DNA of 64,000 bases, taken from positions 620,001 to 684,000 of the forward strand of contig JAGKQI010000094.1 in NCBI GenBank assembly GCA_018806915.1, in the 5' to 3' direction. Shown here piece after piece: positions 21,123 to 30,230 of this stretch; position 1 is the stretch's first letter; every line of letters starts with the position of its first letter. The position numbers and the translations under genes were made by a program. The notes beneath the pieces are model-generated. The model searched no databases, was not told where the DNA came from, and was given only the letters and a program-made list of their open reading frames with translations. The DNA comes from Phytophthora colocasiae (taxonomy: Eukaryota; Oomycota; Peronosporomycetes; Peronosporales; Peronosporaceae).

Positions 21123-21322
21123 CAGGTACCGCTGAGAAACTGGCGGATCGTCATCTTTTCAACTGCGAGAGTGTATAATTTCCACTCAGAAAACTGATTT
21201 TCAGAGGTGCCATGTGTTGGTACATCAAATTAGAAATCCCCCTCTTTAAAATGATAAGTTACTCCTATCGCTTTGGACGATGTATTTGATGATTGCATCC
21301 GCCAGTTTCTCAGCGGTATCTG
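21123..21322. mobile_element. 200-bp MITE with TA target duplication
   Basis: The terminal inverted repeats start CAG(G/A)TACCGCTGAGAAAC and extend through TGGCGGAT; arms are about 21123-21155 and 21288-21322. TA flanks both ends (21121-21122 and 21323-21324). Taking the element and one TA out restores a continuous Tc1-like transposase frame across the site, which confirms the boundaries. TA duplication and size suggest a Tc1/mariner-mobilised non-autonomous element. No coding capacity. Confidence 0.85.
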
Positions 21323-21487
21323 TAGTCACAAAGCCATGACCGGTGGGCGGCTGAAAACTTCCTTTCACTCGATTTTCATGCTCGTTCAAACGTCCCTGAA
21401 GCCTCGTAGATGCGAATCCAGTTGCCTATCGTGGTGTCGGACTTGTTATAGATTCGAGCGAGCTCCTTGCGCGAATAACCAAGATTG
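21323..21487 (-). pseudogene. Tc1-like transposase relic, middle piece
   Basis: The minus strand reads LGYSRKELARIYNKSDTTIG, NWIRIYEASGTFERA, a stop, then KSSERKFSAAHRSWLCDY: the helix-turn-helix DNA-binding part of a Tc1/IS630-type transposase. It is separated from its N terminus at 37818-37890 by the Copia array and from its next part by the MITE. Confidence 0.7.
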
Positions 21488-21839
21488 TGTGAGCCGGTTA
21501 TGTTCAGTGGATAGTACATGTACGTATACATGTAGCTGTAGTCTTTGAGGACCAGTCATTTTTGCATCATAACTATCTACTACATATACAATCAAGGGTT
21601 GAGCTGGAGGATTACAGTTCACAACAAGAACCTCCCTGCCTCCAGCAAGTCCCGTTGGGGTTAGTCCCAACAAAGGCCATTGTGATTCCTCTTAGTGATG
21701 GTATTACAGTGGTCACGGTAATTAGTCTCATTGAAATTATTTTATGTGAGGTGCTTTTAGGGGAGTTCACATGAATTAGTCTGAGTGAGATTAATTACGA
21801 ACAAAGATTATTTTTGGTGTTCTAAAATAATCTCATTAT

Positions 21840-22186
21840 CTAGATGTCGGCGTAAACTCTACCATCAGGCAAGGTGTTGATTGTAGCAGTGTCATCGTCA
21901 CGGTGTTTAGTGGTGCGTTTCTCGCCTGCAACGCCTTCAGCAAAGTGCTCAGGGTACTTACGAATTATCTCTTGTAAGTGAGGAAAAAGCTGAGTCGTTT
22001 TCCACGTTCCATCAACACCTAGCGAGAGTCCACAACGAATCATGGCCTTGCAAGCGTAGCTTAAGCCGTTTTGTCTCTCTTGGCATTGACCTCCCTCACC
22101 GCCTCCGATGCAAGGGATAGAAGAGAAGGCCTTTCCTGGGCTCTTCAGCTTTCCTGACCACGAGCCGTCCTTCCGAATAGCATCCT
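21840..22186 (-). pseudogene. Pogo-like transposase C-terminal part, copy 1
   Basis: After the stop at 22185-22187 the frame continues DAIRKDGSWSGKLKSPGKAF and ends GRVYADI with a TAG at 21840. Copy 1 has a 2-base insertion near 22123 and a 1-base loss near 22072 compared with copy 2, so it is frameshifted here. Confidence 0.6.
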
Positions 22187-23528
22187 ACCATTGATCACCC
22201 TCGATAAGATTAATCTTCCTCTCATTCCACTTTCTTGACCAAACGTCCTTGATCTTTGCGATCACGAATGAATCCACAGGCTGACAGAGGTCTGTAGCAT
22301 TTGGTGGTAAGACCCGGAGGCGTGCATTTAGCGTCTTCAGCTCTTCTATACATTCATCTTCTGATAAATGCGAGGAGCAATTATCGAGGTAGATCGTTTT
22401 TGTCCGGCCATGACGATCCGGGTTCATGGCACGCTTTTCGGCAAGGTACTCACGAAAGATTCTCTTATCCATCCAACCCTTGGGACCTGTGCGGTAGCAA
22501 ACGCCAGGAATGTTATCCTTGACTCCGCGAATGGGATAGCTAGAGTCTTGGTTCGTGAGGATCATCATGGGAGGGTGGATTCTGGCACTGGGACCACCAG
22601 AAACTCTGACGACCATGGTCATTCCTTGACCACCTGATACAACGTCTGCGCATTTAACGCTTGTCTCTCCAACGAATCCGAGCGTCTTCCCATTGTCAAA
22701 GTCAATAACAAAATGGGTTTCGTCAATATTTTCAACCGTGTCTTCATTGATCGTGCCATCCTCAAAACCACGCTGGAGCTCCCCCAGGTGACGAGCCACT
22801 TGTTCCTCGATTTCTCGCTGCTTAGCCGAACTAACTTGCTTCTTGCCAGTTTGAGTCCGAAGAACGATGCCATGACTCTCCATAAAGGTTTGGACCCAGC
22901 GCGGTGTAATCTTATCCTTCAGTAGTGAACCATGCTCGTCAACACTTAACTCATCATAGCCTTCACCTTGGGATTTCGAAATCCGAAGCGCCACTTGGCG
23001 CAGTAGCGGTGCATCGAATTTCAAACCGGCTTTGCGAAGACGGTCAAATTCACTGACAAGGTGGCCGTACAACCACGTTACCCAGGCGCTGCGGCGACGC
23101 CCACGACCAGGGAACACCGTCAAATCCACACGCCTACGCCCTTGTTGGTTTTTCGAGGAAAGCGTCTTTGCCCCACGCTTTGCCGCTAGCAGCATCTCCT
23201 TCTTTTTAAACCAATCCATGGCCTTCGCAATATTTGCGTTGCGCGTTTGGGAGCTGAAGATCTCGGGAAAGGCATCGACGGCGGCAGCGAACAGACCCTT
23301 TTGCCCTGCGTTATCTTGTTGACTCACGCGTGCAATCAGCCACTGCACCACCTTTTGTCGCTGACGAATGGGTGTGACGGCAGGTCTACTACGAATCAGC
23401 GGCTTGTGCACGGCGTTGTTCTCTTTGTCCTTGTTTTGATCAGCAATTGAAGTATAATCAGATTCGTCTTCACTGGACACCACGTCTACATCGTCCTCTT
23501 GTAGTCCTTTAGTTGAAGTCTCCTTCAT
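22185..23528 (-). CDS. Pogo/Tigger-type DDE transposase, copy 1
   Basis: 447 codons with a catalytic core typical of the DDE_1 (pogo, Tigger, Fot) family: NIDETHFVIDFD (first Asp), TIYLDNCSSHLSEDE (second Asp) and LPPNATDLCQPVDSF (third Asp position). An N-terminal helix-turn-helix-like region (ITPRWVQTFMESHGIV preceded by basic helices) should bind the terminal repeats. The frame ends at TAG, while coding similarity goes on for about 115 codons, so the ORF is likely truncated. Upstream, beyond an in-frame TAA, lies a Cys-containing segment. Compared with copy 2 it has a handful of substitutions. Confidence 0.8.
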   Translation of the reverse strand: MKETSTKGLQEDDVDVVSSEDESDYTSIADQNKDKENNAVHKPLIRSRPAVTPIRQRQKVVQWLIARVSQQDNAGQKGLFAAAVDAFPEIFSSQTRNANIAKAMDWFKKKEMLLAAKRGAKTLSSKNQQGRRRVDLTVFPGRGRRRSAWVTWLYGHLVSEFDRLRKAGLKFDAPLLRQVALRISKSQGEGYDELSVDEHGSLLKDKITPRWVQTFMESHGIVLRTQTGKKQVSSAKQREIEEQVARHLGELQRGFEDGTINEDTVENIDETHFVIDFDNGKTLGFVGETSVKCADVVSGGQGMTMVVRVSGGPSARIHPPMMILTNQDSSYPIRGVKDNIPGVCYRTGPKGWMDKRIFREYLAEKRAMNPDRHGRTKTIYLDNCSSHLSEDECIEELKTLNARLRVLPPNATDLCQPVDSFVIAKIKDVWSRKWNERKINLIEGDQW

Positions 23529-23537
23529 ACCAGCGCG

Positions 23538-23750
23538 TTAAAAAGCCGCAACGATAGGTGAAGACGACGGAATTGCTGGGCTCACCTCCTTAGCTTCGCA
23601 CCGAGGGCAGATGACGGGCTGCCCGAAGCCTTCCTTTCCGATGGGCTTACCGCAAGTGTGCACCCCTCCCACCATGTCACCCCATCCTCCACAGGGAGAG
23701 CTGTTGCTGGATGTACTCATACTGCTGCTTGGGAGTGAGTTGATAGACAT
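23538..23750 (-). other. Cys-containing open segment upstream of transposase
   Basis: In the same frame as the transposase but separated by a TAA. Reads GGVHTCGKPIGKEGFGQPV then ICPRCEAKEVS, a possible C..C-type zinc site. May be an upstream exon or an original N terminus. The 300 bases further right to 24054 hold no other gene, only the stem-forming arms CGGGTGTCAAAT (23973-23984 and 24040-24051). Confidence 0.4.
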
Positions 23751-24054
23751 TCTTGATGGCTAGATAAAAAGTAAGAGACCGGAATAAGTCAAAAGGAATC
23801 GTCTAATAGAAGAACTGCTTACCGAGCGACAACGACTGGGTGTGGTGCCTTGACGGTCGACAACCATGTATCTAATTGCTGCCGTCACAGATGGTCAAGC
23901 CACAGTTTTTTCGATGCTTACAGTTCAACCTCGTTTAAGTACGAGGGGAGCCGTTACGGTCGGGGAGGCACACGGGTGTCAAATCAAGACACATGCGACA
24001 CACACGGGACACACTCCACAGACCTGTACTAAAAGGGACATTTGACACCCGACC

Positions 24055-24132
24055 TACGTTCTCCGCCGAGGGACTCGAACCCTGGTGAAGTGATTGTGAG
24101 GGCTGTAATCTAACCACTGCACCAGTGTCAAG
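24055..24132 (-). repeat. tRNA-derived SINE-like head, copy 1
   Basis: On the minus strand an A-box-like TGGTGCAGTGG (24124-24114) is followed by a perfect B box GGTTCGAGTCC (24081-24071) with a T-arm stem AGGG/CCCT. Acceptor-stem pairing is absent, so this is tRNA-derived and not a working tRNA. The downstream body carries a 12-bp inverted repeat. It could provide an internal RNA polymerase III promoter. Confidence 0.6.
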
Positions 24133-24460
24133 CCCGATTATCAACTGAGATTATTTATGAACTTTATGGAGTGAGATTAATTTTGCATTTCCAAAATTCT
24201 TGTACACGGTAATTAGTCTCGGTAAAGTGCAGTGAGATTATTTAGCGTATGAGATTATTTTGCAACCTAGACTAATTACCGTGTGCACTGTAGTGGAAAG
24301 CAACCACGGGTTAGGTTATGAGCCCAACGCCATTGGCCAAAATGCTGTTAGAGCAGACGAGGCTTCAAACGTGACGCTGGATCTGGAGCGACAGAGCAGC
24401 TCCCCCGCTCGCAGAGAAGAATCTGAAGAGAAGTCGGGAGAAGAAGACCAAGGACCAACG

Positions 24461-24691
24461 ATGACAAGACTCATGGCTGTTGCGTCGTTCAAGCTCGACA
24501 TCAAGCTCCAAGGGACGGAGAACTACGAGGAGTGGTCGCTGCGCATTCAGACGGCCATCTCACGTTGAACTACAAAAAGCTTGTACTCGGTGAAGAGCGA
24601 GAGAATGACGTGCCGCCAGGGACTCGCAACGAGCAACAGAGTTGGCGCGTGTGCTTCCGTGAGAGACGTCTAAAGGCTCATCACGTGGGAC
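24461..24691 (+). pseudogene. Copia unit 1 gag N terminus
   Basis: Starts MTRLMAVASFKLDIKLQGTE then NYEEWSLRIQTA, the UBN2-type Gag start of Copia elements. Unit 1 lacks one G near 24560 that unit 2 keeps, giving an early stop at 24566. In both units a further stop/frameshift near 24640-24672 separates this part from the main frame. Confidence 0.65.
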
Positions 24692-27600
24692 GTGCTCCAG
24701 CGCTTTCAGACGGAGATGCGGTCTGGGGACCCCATGCAGCTTTGGGATGCTCTACGGTCTAAGTATGGATCAGGCGGTGGACTGAACACCGTGTATGTAC
24801 GACGTGACATTTACACTCGCTACTTGCAGCCGAATGAGAAGGCTGGCGACTACATTGCTGACCTACTGCGACTTCGTCGTGTCCTGAGAGAGAATGGAGA
24901 CAACATCGAGGACCAAGACTTGGCCGATGTGATGCTAAGTAACGCAATGGAAGTATATCCGGGACTCGCCCGTGAACATGGAGAAGGAAAGAGGTCTTCA
25001 CGCGCGAAACCGGAGCTCCGTGATGCGACTGCACGTCTGGAGAATGCAGAGTTAATAGCGAATAATTTGCCTGGCGCTGATCGCCGTGGTAATGAGCAGA
25101 GTGGCCAAGGACTTTATGGCCGTGCAGTTAACTACGTGCAAGAACGTGGAAGGGGAACTTCACGTGGACGTAGACCGAGGAGCTCGAGTACGACATCGTC
25201 GCGCCCAAGCAAGAAGTCCAAGAAGAATACGTGCTTCCGGTGCGGATCGGACAAGCACTTTGTGCGGGACCGCCCGCAACCGCCTACTGAAAGTAGTAAT
25301 TGCAACAGTGGTGGACGCCAGTCGAACAACGTGGAGACGCTGAACGTCATGTTGACGCCGCGCAACAGTTCTGCGCTGGCTTCAGATGTTGGTGATCGAG
25401 ACCAAGCTGGTGACGAAGGGTCTGGAGACCACGTCGCCGCTACCAGTGGGAGTTCTGGTGCTGGTGATCACGCCGCTGGTGCTGACGTTTATACCGGTGG
25501 TACAAGAACCAGTGGGAGTTCCGGTGGTGAGGGTGTGACCGAGGCTTTTGGCATTAAAGAGGCTACGGAGATGGCTGTGGCGGCTGCGTCGCGAAAGGAT
25601 TCGGACGAGGAGTCCAAGGATGCATCACTGGATGTGTCGACGCCAAAGGAGCTGTGCACCTTCACGGTAAGGTCTAAGACCTGCATGTATCAGAAAGATG
25701 AGGCCAGAATGGAATGGCTACTTGACTCTGGAAGTCAGGCTAACATTTGTTCTGATTTGTTGTCCTTTGTGCGCATGGACACGGATTTGGTGCACAACCT
25801 CACGATGATGTTGAACGGGAGTAGCGAGACGAGCGTGGCCTGCGGGGACGTGCACCTGACCGTGCGTAACGAGATCACGGGGAAGTACGAGCCGCGTATA
25901 CTGGAACGCGCGTACTATACGCCTAATGCAAGGTGTAATTTGATTTCTTTGGGCTACATGTTGATTGACGCTGGCTACGACATGTCGTTTTCGAAGGACA
26001 AGAAGAAGTTGTGGTTGACCAAGACGGGAATGAAATTGGAGTTTCTGTTGGTTGATGGACTGTATCGAATGTGGACGCGGAAGGCCACTGGGTCGACTGC
26101 GAAGGCGGACCAGCACATGGTGCTTAGTGTTGAGAAGTCGTCGGTCATTGGGAAGAGCACAGCTATGGGGCTGCTGCACAATCGGTTGAACCACGCTGGA
26201 ATGGAGGAGATTAGACGTCATGCTCAGCAGTTTGACGTTGGCTTTAATGTGAATTCAAAGCAACTTCAATCTTACGACTGTGTTCCGTGCCGTATGGGCA
26301 AATTCAAACGTATGACATACAAGAGAGGGCCCGATCGCCGAACACGACCACTGCAACGCATTGCAGTTGATGTTTGCTCAATTGGAATTGCCACTACATC
26401 GGGAGATGGCAAGTTTCTACTGGTTGTCGACGAGGCGACACGCTTCAAGTGGGCATTTCTGTTGACACACAAGAGTGAAGCTGAAGGGCACCTCCGCAAT
26501 CAGCTGTCAAAGTTGGACAGGGAATTCCAGGACAAGAACTGGAGAGTGACCGTGCTGCATAGTGACCAAGGTGGTGAGTTCCTGAATAAAGCGCTTGAAG
26601 GCTATTGTAGGGAAAGCGGGATTGAGACGACTACGACGAATGGCTACAGTCCCCAAGAGAACAGCATTCAGGAGCGAGCTAATGGCATACTGGTTCCTCG
26701 CGTGCGTGCGATGCTGGCCGCTACTCGGCTACCCAAAGAGCTGTGGGGCGAGGCGTTACTTCCCACGGTGTTCATGGTCAACAGGTGGACAACTAGCGCA
26801 CTGGCGCAGGGCGAGACGCCGTACGAGAAGTTGTATGGGAAGAAGCCGGATCTGGGGATCCTACGTACATGGGGCTGCCTAGTACAAGCTCGGATTGCAC
26901 CAGAGAGTCGCAGAGATCGTGACAAACTGGATTCACGAACGGACATGTGTATTCTACTTGGTTACTCTCACAACACTAAGGGAGTTAAGCTACTGAGCTT
27001 GCAAAATGGTGGTATACGTACTAGTCGACTCGAGAACATCTTTTGCCATGAGAAGTTTACTGCTGGACGTGACTACGTAATACGCGTTCTGACGCGAGAC
27101 GTACCTGAGGATAATGGCGACACAACTATCCCTATTGTGGCGATCAAGTCTGGTATTGAGTCGTATGCAGAAGACGATGAAGTGGCGAGACGTGTCGTTG
27201 CTGGATTGCCTCTGGAAGGCAAAGACGACTACCTTGCAGACATCTCACTGGAGGTGAAACGACGTGAAGAGGCACTATCAAAGAGTGCGCAGGGTGCTGC
27301 TACTGTGCAGACGTCTTCAGCGGAGCCACAAGAATTATCTGTGAAGAAGGGAAAGGGAAAGAGACGAACGAAGAGGAAGCGACCTCACCAGGATTGTGAT
27401 TCGGACGAAAACGTGCCGTTCCTGGTTCGCAAGCCAACGGTGGCTCCTGTGAAGGTGTTGTCTCGTAGGAAACGGGCTCCACCGTCGCATCTTCGGGATT
27501 TTGTGTTTAATGTGGCTATACAAGGTGTTGGAGCTGTCCAATTACCGCAAAGCTACCGCCAAGCGAAGGCGAGCAATCTGTGGCCAGAGTGGAGGAAAGC

Positions 27601-27757
27601 AATCCTGGAAGAACTTGCTTCGCTGAAGCAGCATCAGACCTGGCGTCTGGTTCCTCGCTCTCAGGTTGGGAAGGCTAAGGTGATCACGTGCCGCTGGGTA
27701 TTTGCTATCAAGCGTGATGAACATGGTGCTATCAAACGCTACAAGCGCGTCTGGTGA
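24692..27757 (+). CDS. Copia unit 1 gag-protease-integrase polyprotein
   Basis: A 1,021-codon frame. It holds the remainder of Gag, a knuckle CFRCGSDKHFVRDR in which the last Cys is Arg (intact in unit 2), a protease site LLDSGSQANIC, and the integrase HHCC (HNRLNHAGMEEIRRH...CVPCRMGKFKR). The integrase core follows with VLHSDQGGEF and QENSIQERANGIL, then the linker and the RT start (WRLVPRSQVGKAKVITCRWV). A frameshift at the end (KRVW stop), shared with unit 2, cuts off the RT. Makes the particle, protease and integrase in an intact element; here it is defective. Confidence 0.85.
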   Translation: MLQRFQTEMRSGDPMQLWDALRSKYGSGGGLNTVYVRRDIYTRYLQPNEKAGDYIADLLRLRRVLRENGDNIEDQDLADVMLSNAMEVYPGLAREHGEGKRSSRAKPELRDATARLENAELIANNLPGADRRGNEQSGQGLYGRAVNYVQERGRGTSRGRRPRSSSTTSSRPSKKSKKNTCFRCGSDKHFVRDRPQPPTESSNCNSGGRQSNNVETLNVMLTPRNSSALASDVGDRDQAGDEGSGDHVAATSGSSGAGDHAAGADVYTGGTRTSGSSGGEGVTEAFGIKEATEMAVAAASRKDSDEESKDASLDVSTPKELCTFTVRSKTCMYQKDEARMEWLLDSGSQANICSDLLSFVRMDTDLVHNLTMMLNGSSETSVACGDVHLTVRNEITGKYEPRILERAYYTPNARCNLISLGYMLIDAGYDMSFSKDKKKLWLTKTGMKLEFLLVDGLYRMWTRKATGSTAKADQHMVLSVEKSSVIGKSTAMGLLHNRLNHAGMEEIRRHAQQFDVGFNVNSKQLQSYDCVPCRMGKFKRMTYKRGPDRRTRPLQRIAVDVCSIGIATTSGDGKFLLVVDEATRFKWAFLLTHKSEAEGHLRNQLSKLDREFQDKNWRVTVLHSDQGGEFLNKALEGYCRESGIETTTTNGYSPQENSIQERANGILVPRVRAMLAATRLPKELWGEALLPTVFMVNRWTTSALAQGETPYEKLYGKKPDLGILRTWGCLVQARIAPESRRDRDKLDSRTDMCILLGYSHNTKGVKLLSLQNGGIRTSRLENIFCHEKFTAGRDYVIRVLTRDVPEDNGDTTIPIVAIKSGIESYAEDDEVARRVVAGLPLEGKDDYLADISLEVKRREEALSKSAQGAATVQTSSAEPQELSVKKGKGKRRTKRKRPHQDCDSDENVPFLVRKPTVAPVKVLSRRKRAPPSHLRDFVFNVAIQGVGAVQLPQSYRQAKASNLWPEWRKAILEELASLKQHQTWRLVPRSQVGKAKVITCRWVFAIKRDEHGAIKRYKRVW

Positions 27758-29091
27758 TTCATGGTCACAAACAAGAGTATGGTGTGAATTTTCATGAGAC
27801 TTATGCACCGGTGATTCGTTTTGAGACGATTCGTGCCGCTATCTACTATGGAGTTCAACGAGGGTGGTTGGTTATGCAGTTTGACGTGAAGACCGCATTC
27901 CTATATGGACCGCTGGGCGAGACGATCTATATGACCCGTCCGGATGGTTTGGAAGAGGGCGATGACGGGAGGTGTGCCACTTGCTCAAGAGTTTGTATGG
28001 GCTAAGGCAAGCACCACTCATCTGGAATCAGACTTTACACACTAAGTTGACGAAGCTGGGCTTCGAGCGCATGGAAAAGGACAGAGGTCTCTATGCCCGA
28101 AAAGTGGAGGAGTAATCACGATGCTGATCACCGTGTACGTTGACGATCTGCTGTTGATTGGGCCTACGGAGTTGTGCGAGACTGTGGCTGCACAGATGCG
28201 GGAGGATTTCCAGCTGACCTCATGAAGTATCTTCTCGGTATCGAGATCTCTATCGACCGTGAGGCTAAGCGTGTAACCTACTGTCAAGAGCAGTACATCA
28301 AGGAGATGCTGCTGAAGCACCACATAGCGGCAAGCCGCCGTGGCGCGAAGACACCGGAGCCGTCCGGGACACTCCAAGTGCGCGCTCCTGCTGAGGACGA
28401 CGCGCCGCTGCCATATCGTGAACTAGTGGGAGCCCTGGTCTACTTAGTTTCGGGCACGAGACCTGACATTGCACATGCGGTGAGGCACTTGGGCAAGTTT
28501 CTAGCCAACTTCGACGTTACCCACTACGAGCTGGCGCGTTATGTGTTGCGATACTTAAAGGCTACAGCTGACTACAAGTTGGTGATGGACGTACGCGAGG
28601 GCAAGGCGGTGACGTTGCTACTGTACACGGACGCAGATTATGCACACGATCCTGATGATCGCATGAGCTTTTGTGGCTACGTGACGATTTTTGACGGAAT
28701 TGTGATCTCATTTGCTTGGCGCAAGCTGGGCTTGAACGCACAGAGAACGACGGAAGCTGAGTACGTCGCGATGGCAGAGGGCATAAAGGATCTACAGTGG
28801 GTTCGACAGCTCTGTGATGAGCTCCAGTGGGAGTACGAGATCCCGCTGCTGAGGGGCGACAACATGGCGTCTATCTACATGACCACGCGGCCAGGCAAGC
28901 ACAGTAGGACCAAGCACATTGAGAACAAGTTCCATGTGTCGCGCGACCTCGTGGAGAAGAAGAAGCTAAAGGTGGAACATGTGGGTACGAACGACATGGT
29001 TGAGGATATCATGACAAAGGCGCTGGGCGCTGTGAAGTTCGCTAGGTTTCGTAAAGCACTCAAGGTGCTGTCACCTGAGGAGTTGCAGTAG
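27754..29091 (+). pseudogene. Copia unit 1 reverse transcriptase and RNase H
   Basis: RT pieces: IHGHKQEYGVNFHETYAPVI, MQFDVKTAFLYGPL and the catalytic VYVDDLLLIG near 28135. RNase H: LLYTDADYAHDPDDR, TTEAEYVAMAEGIKDLQWVR and HIENKFHVSRDLVEKKK. Frameshifts lie near 27967 (unit 1 only), near 28115 and near 28222 (shared). The stretch around 28664-28746 differs from unit 2 far more than its surroundings. Confidence 0.82.
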
Positions 29092-29530
29092 ATGTACGCT
29101 GGTACATGCGGAACGGGAGCTTTGGAAGCTCGGTTTTGGGAGAGACCAAAGCGGTGCTGCGCAGGATGCTCTGGGAGCTGTAGTTGACATGAGGTCACTA
29201 TGCGCGTGGCAGGACTCGTATGCAGGTAGCGACATTGGATGTTGCGCCGAGCTTTGATGGCTCGTACGCTGGTACTGCATTAGGACAAGGACGAGTCGGT
29301 GCGCTCTGGGAGCTGCACGGCGACACTGGTCGCAGGCTCTGCATGAAGCTGGAGTTGCTGAACTCGCACATTCCAAGGCACTACACTACGCTAGAGGAAC
29401 GACAGAGGACGCAGAGCTGGGCTCGTCCGGTGGGTCGCGGTGGACTGTGAGCTGGGAGCCACGTTGAAGTCACCGGCGTTTGTATGGTCGCGCGCTACGA
29501 GGACGCTCGTGAGCACGGACCAAGTGGGAG
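29092..29530. other. Copia unit 1 3' untranslated region
   Basis: Non-coding tail between the pol stop and LTR 2. It ends in a purine-rich AAGTGGGAG just before the LTR, a plausible polypurine tract. Nothing else recognised. Confidence 0.5.
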
Positions 29531-29882
29531 TGTGAGCCGGTTATGTTCAGTGGATAGTACATGTACGTATACATGTAGCTGTAGTCTTTGAGGACCAGTC
29601 ATTTTTGCATCATAACTATCTACTACATATACAATCAAGGGTTGAGCTGGAGGATTACAGTTCACAACAAGAACCTCCCTGCCTCCAGCAAGTCCCGTTG
29701 GGGTTAGTCCCAACAAAGGCCATTGTGATTCCTCTTAGTGATGGTATTACAGTGGTCACGGTAATTAGTCTCATTGAAATTATTTTATGTGAGGTGCTTT
29801 TAGGGGAGTTCACATGAATTAGTCTGAGTGAGATTAATTACGAACAAAGATTATTTTTGGTGTTCTAAAATAATCTCATTAT

Positions 29883-30230
29883 CTAGATGTCGGCGTAAAC
29901 TCTACCATCAGGCAAGGTGTTGATTGTAGCAGTGTCATCGTCACGGTGTTTAGTGGTGCGTTTCTCGCCTGCAACGCCTTCAGCAAAGTGCTCAGGGTAC
30001 TTACGAATTATCTCTTGTAAGTGAGGAAAAAGCTGAGTCGTTTTCCACGTTCCATCAACACCTAGCGAGAGTCCACAACGAATCATGGCCTTGCAAGCGT
30101 AGCTTAAGCCGTTTTTGTCTCTCTTGGCATTGACCTCCCTCACCGCCTCCGATGCAAGGGATAGAAAGAAGGCCTTTCCTGGGCTCTTCAGCTTTCCTGA
30201 CCACGAGCCGTCCTTCCGAATAGCATCCTA
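29883..30230 (-). pseudogene. Pogo-like transposase C-terminal part, copy 2
   Basis: Without the copy 1 indels this part is one frame: DAIRKDGSWSGKLKSPGKAF, FLSLASEAVREVNAKRDKNG, through LGVDGTWKTTQLFPHLQEII, to GRVYADI. Only the TAG at 30228-30230 separates it from the catalytic ORF, so copy 2 is the better-preserved gene. Confidence 0.65.

Larger units (their letters stand above)
21707..24290 (-). mobile_element. Pogo-like DDE transposon, copy 1
   Basis: The terminal inverted repeats read CAGTGGTCACGGTAATTAGT and CAGTGCACACGGTAATTAGT. TA is duplicated at 21705-21706 and 24291-24292. The empty site (GGTATTAGTGG) survives in LTR 3 at about 37791-37801, proving the boundaries. Length 2,584 bp. 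It carries a DDE_1-type transposase on the minus strand and a tRNA-derived SINE-like stretch near its right end. Confidence 0.88.
21488..24313 (+). repeat. Copia LTR 1, split by the pogo-like transposon
   Basis: LTR sequence occupies 21488-21706 and 24293-24313. It starts TGTGAGCCGG and ends CACGGGTTA, as in the uninterrupted 241-bp LTR 3. The 3' edge could be one base longer because the flanking base is the same in all copies. Confidence 0.85.
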
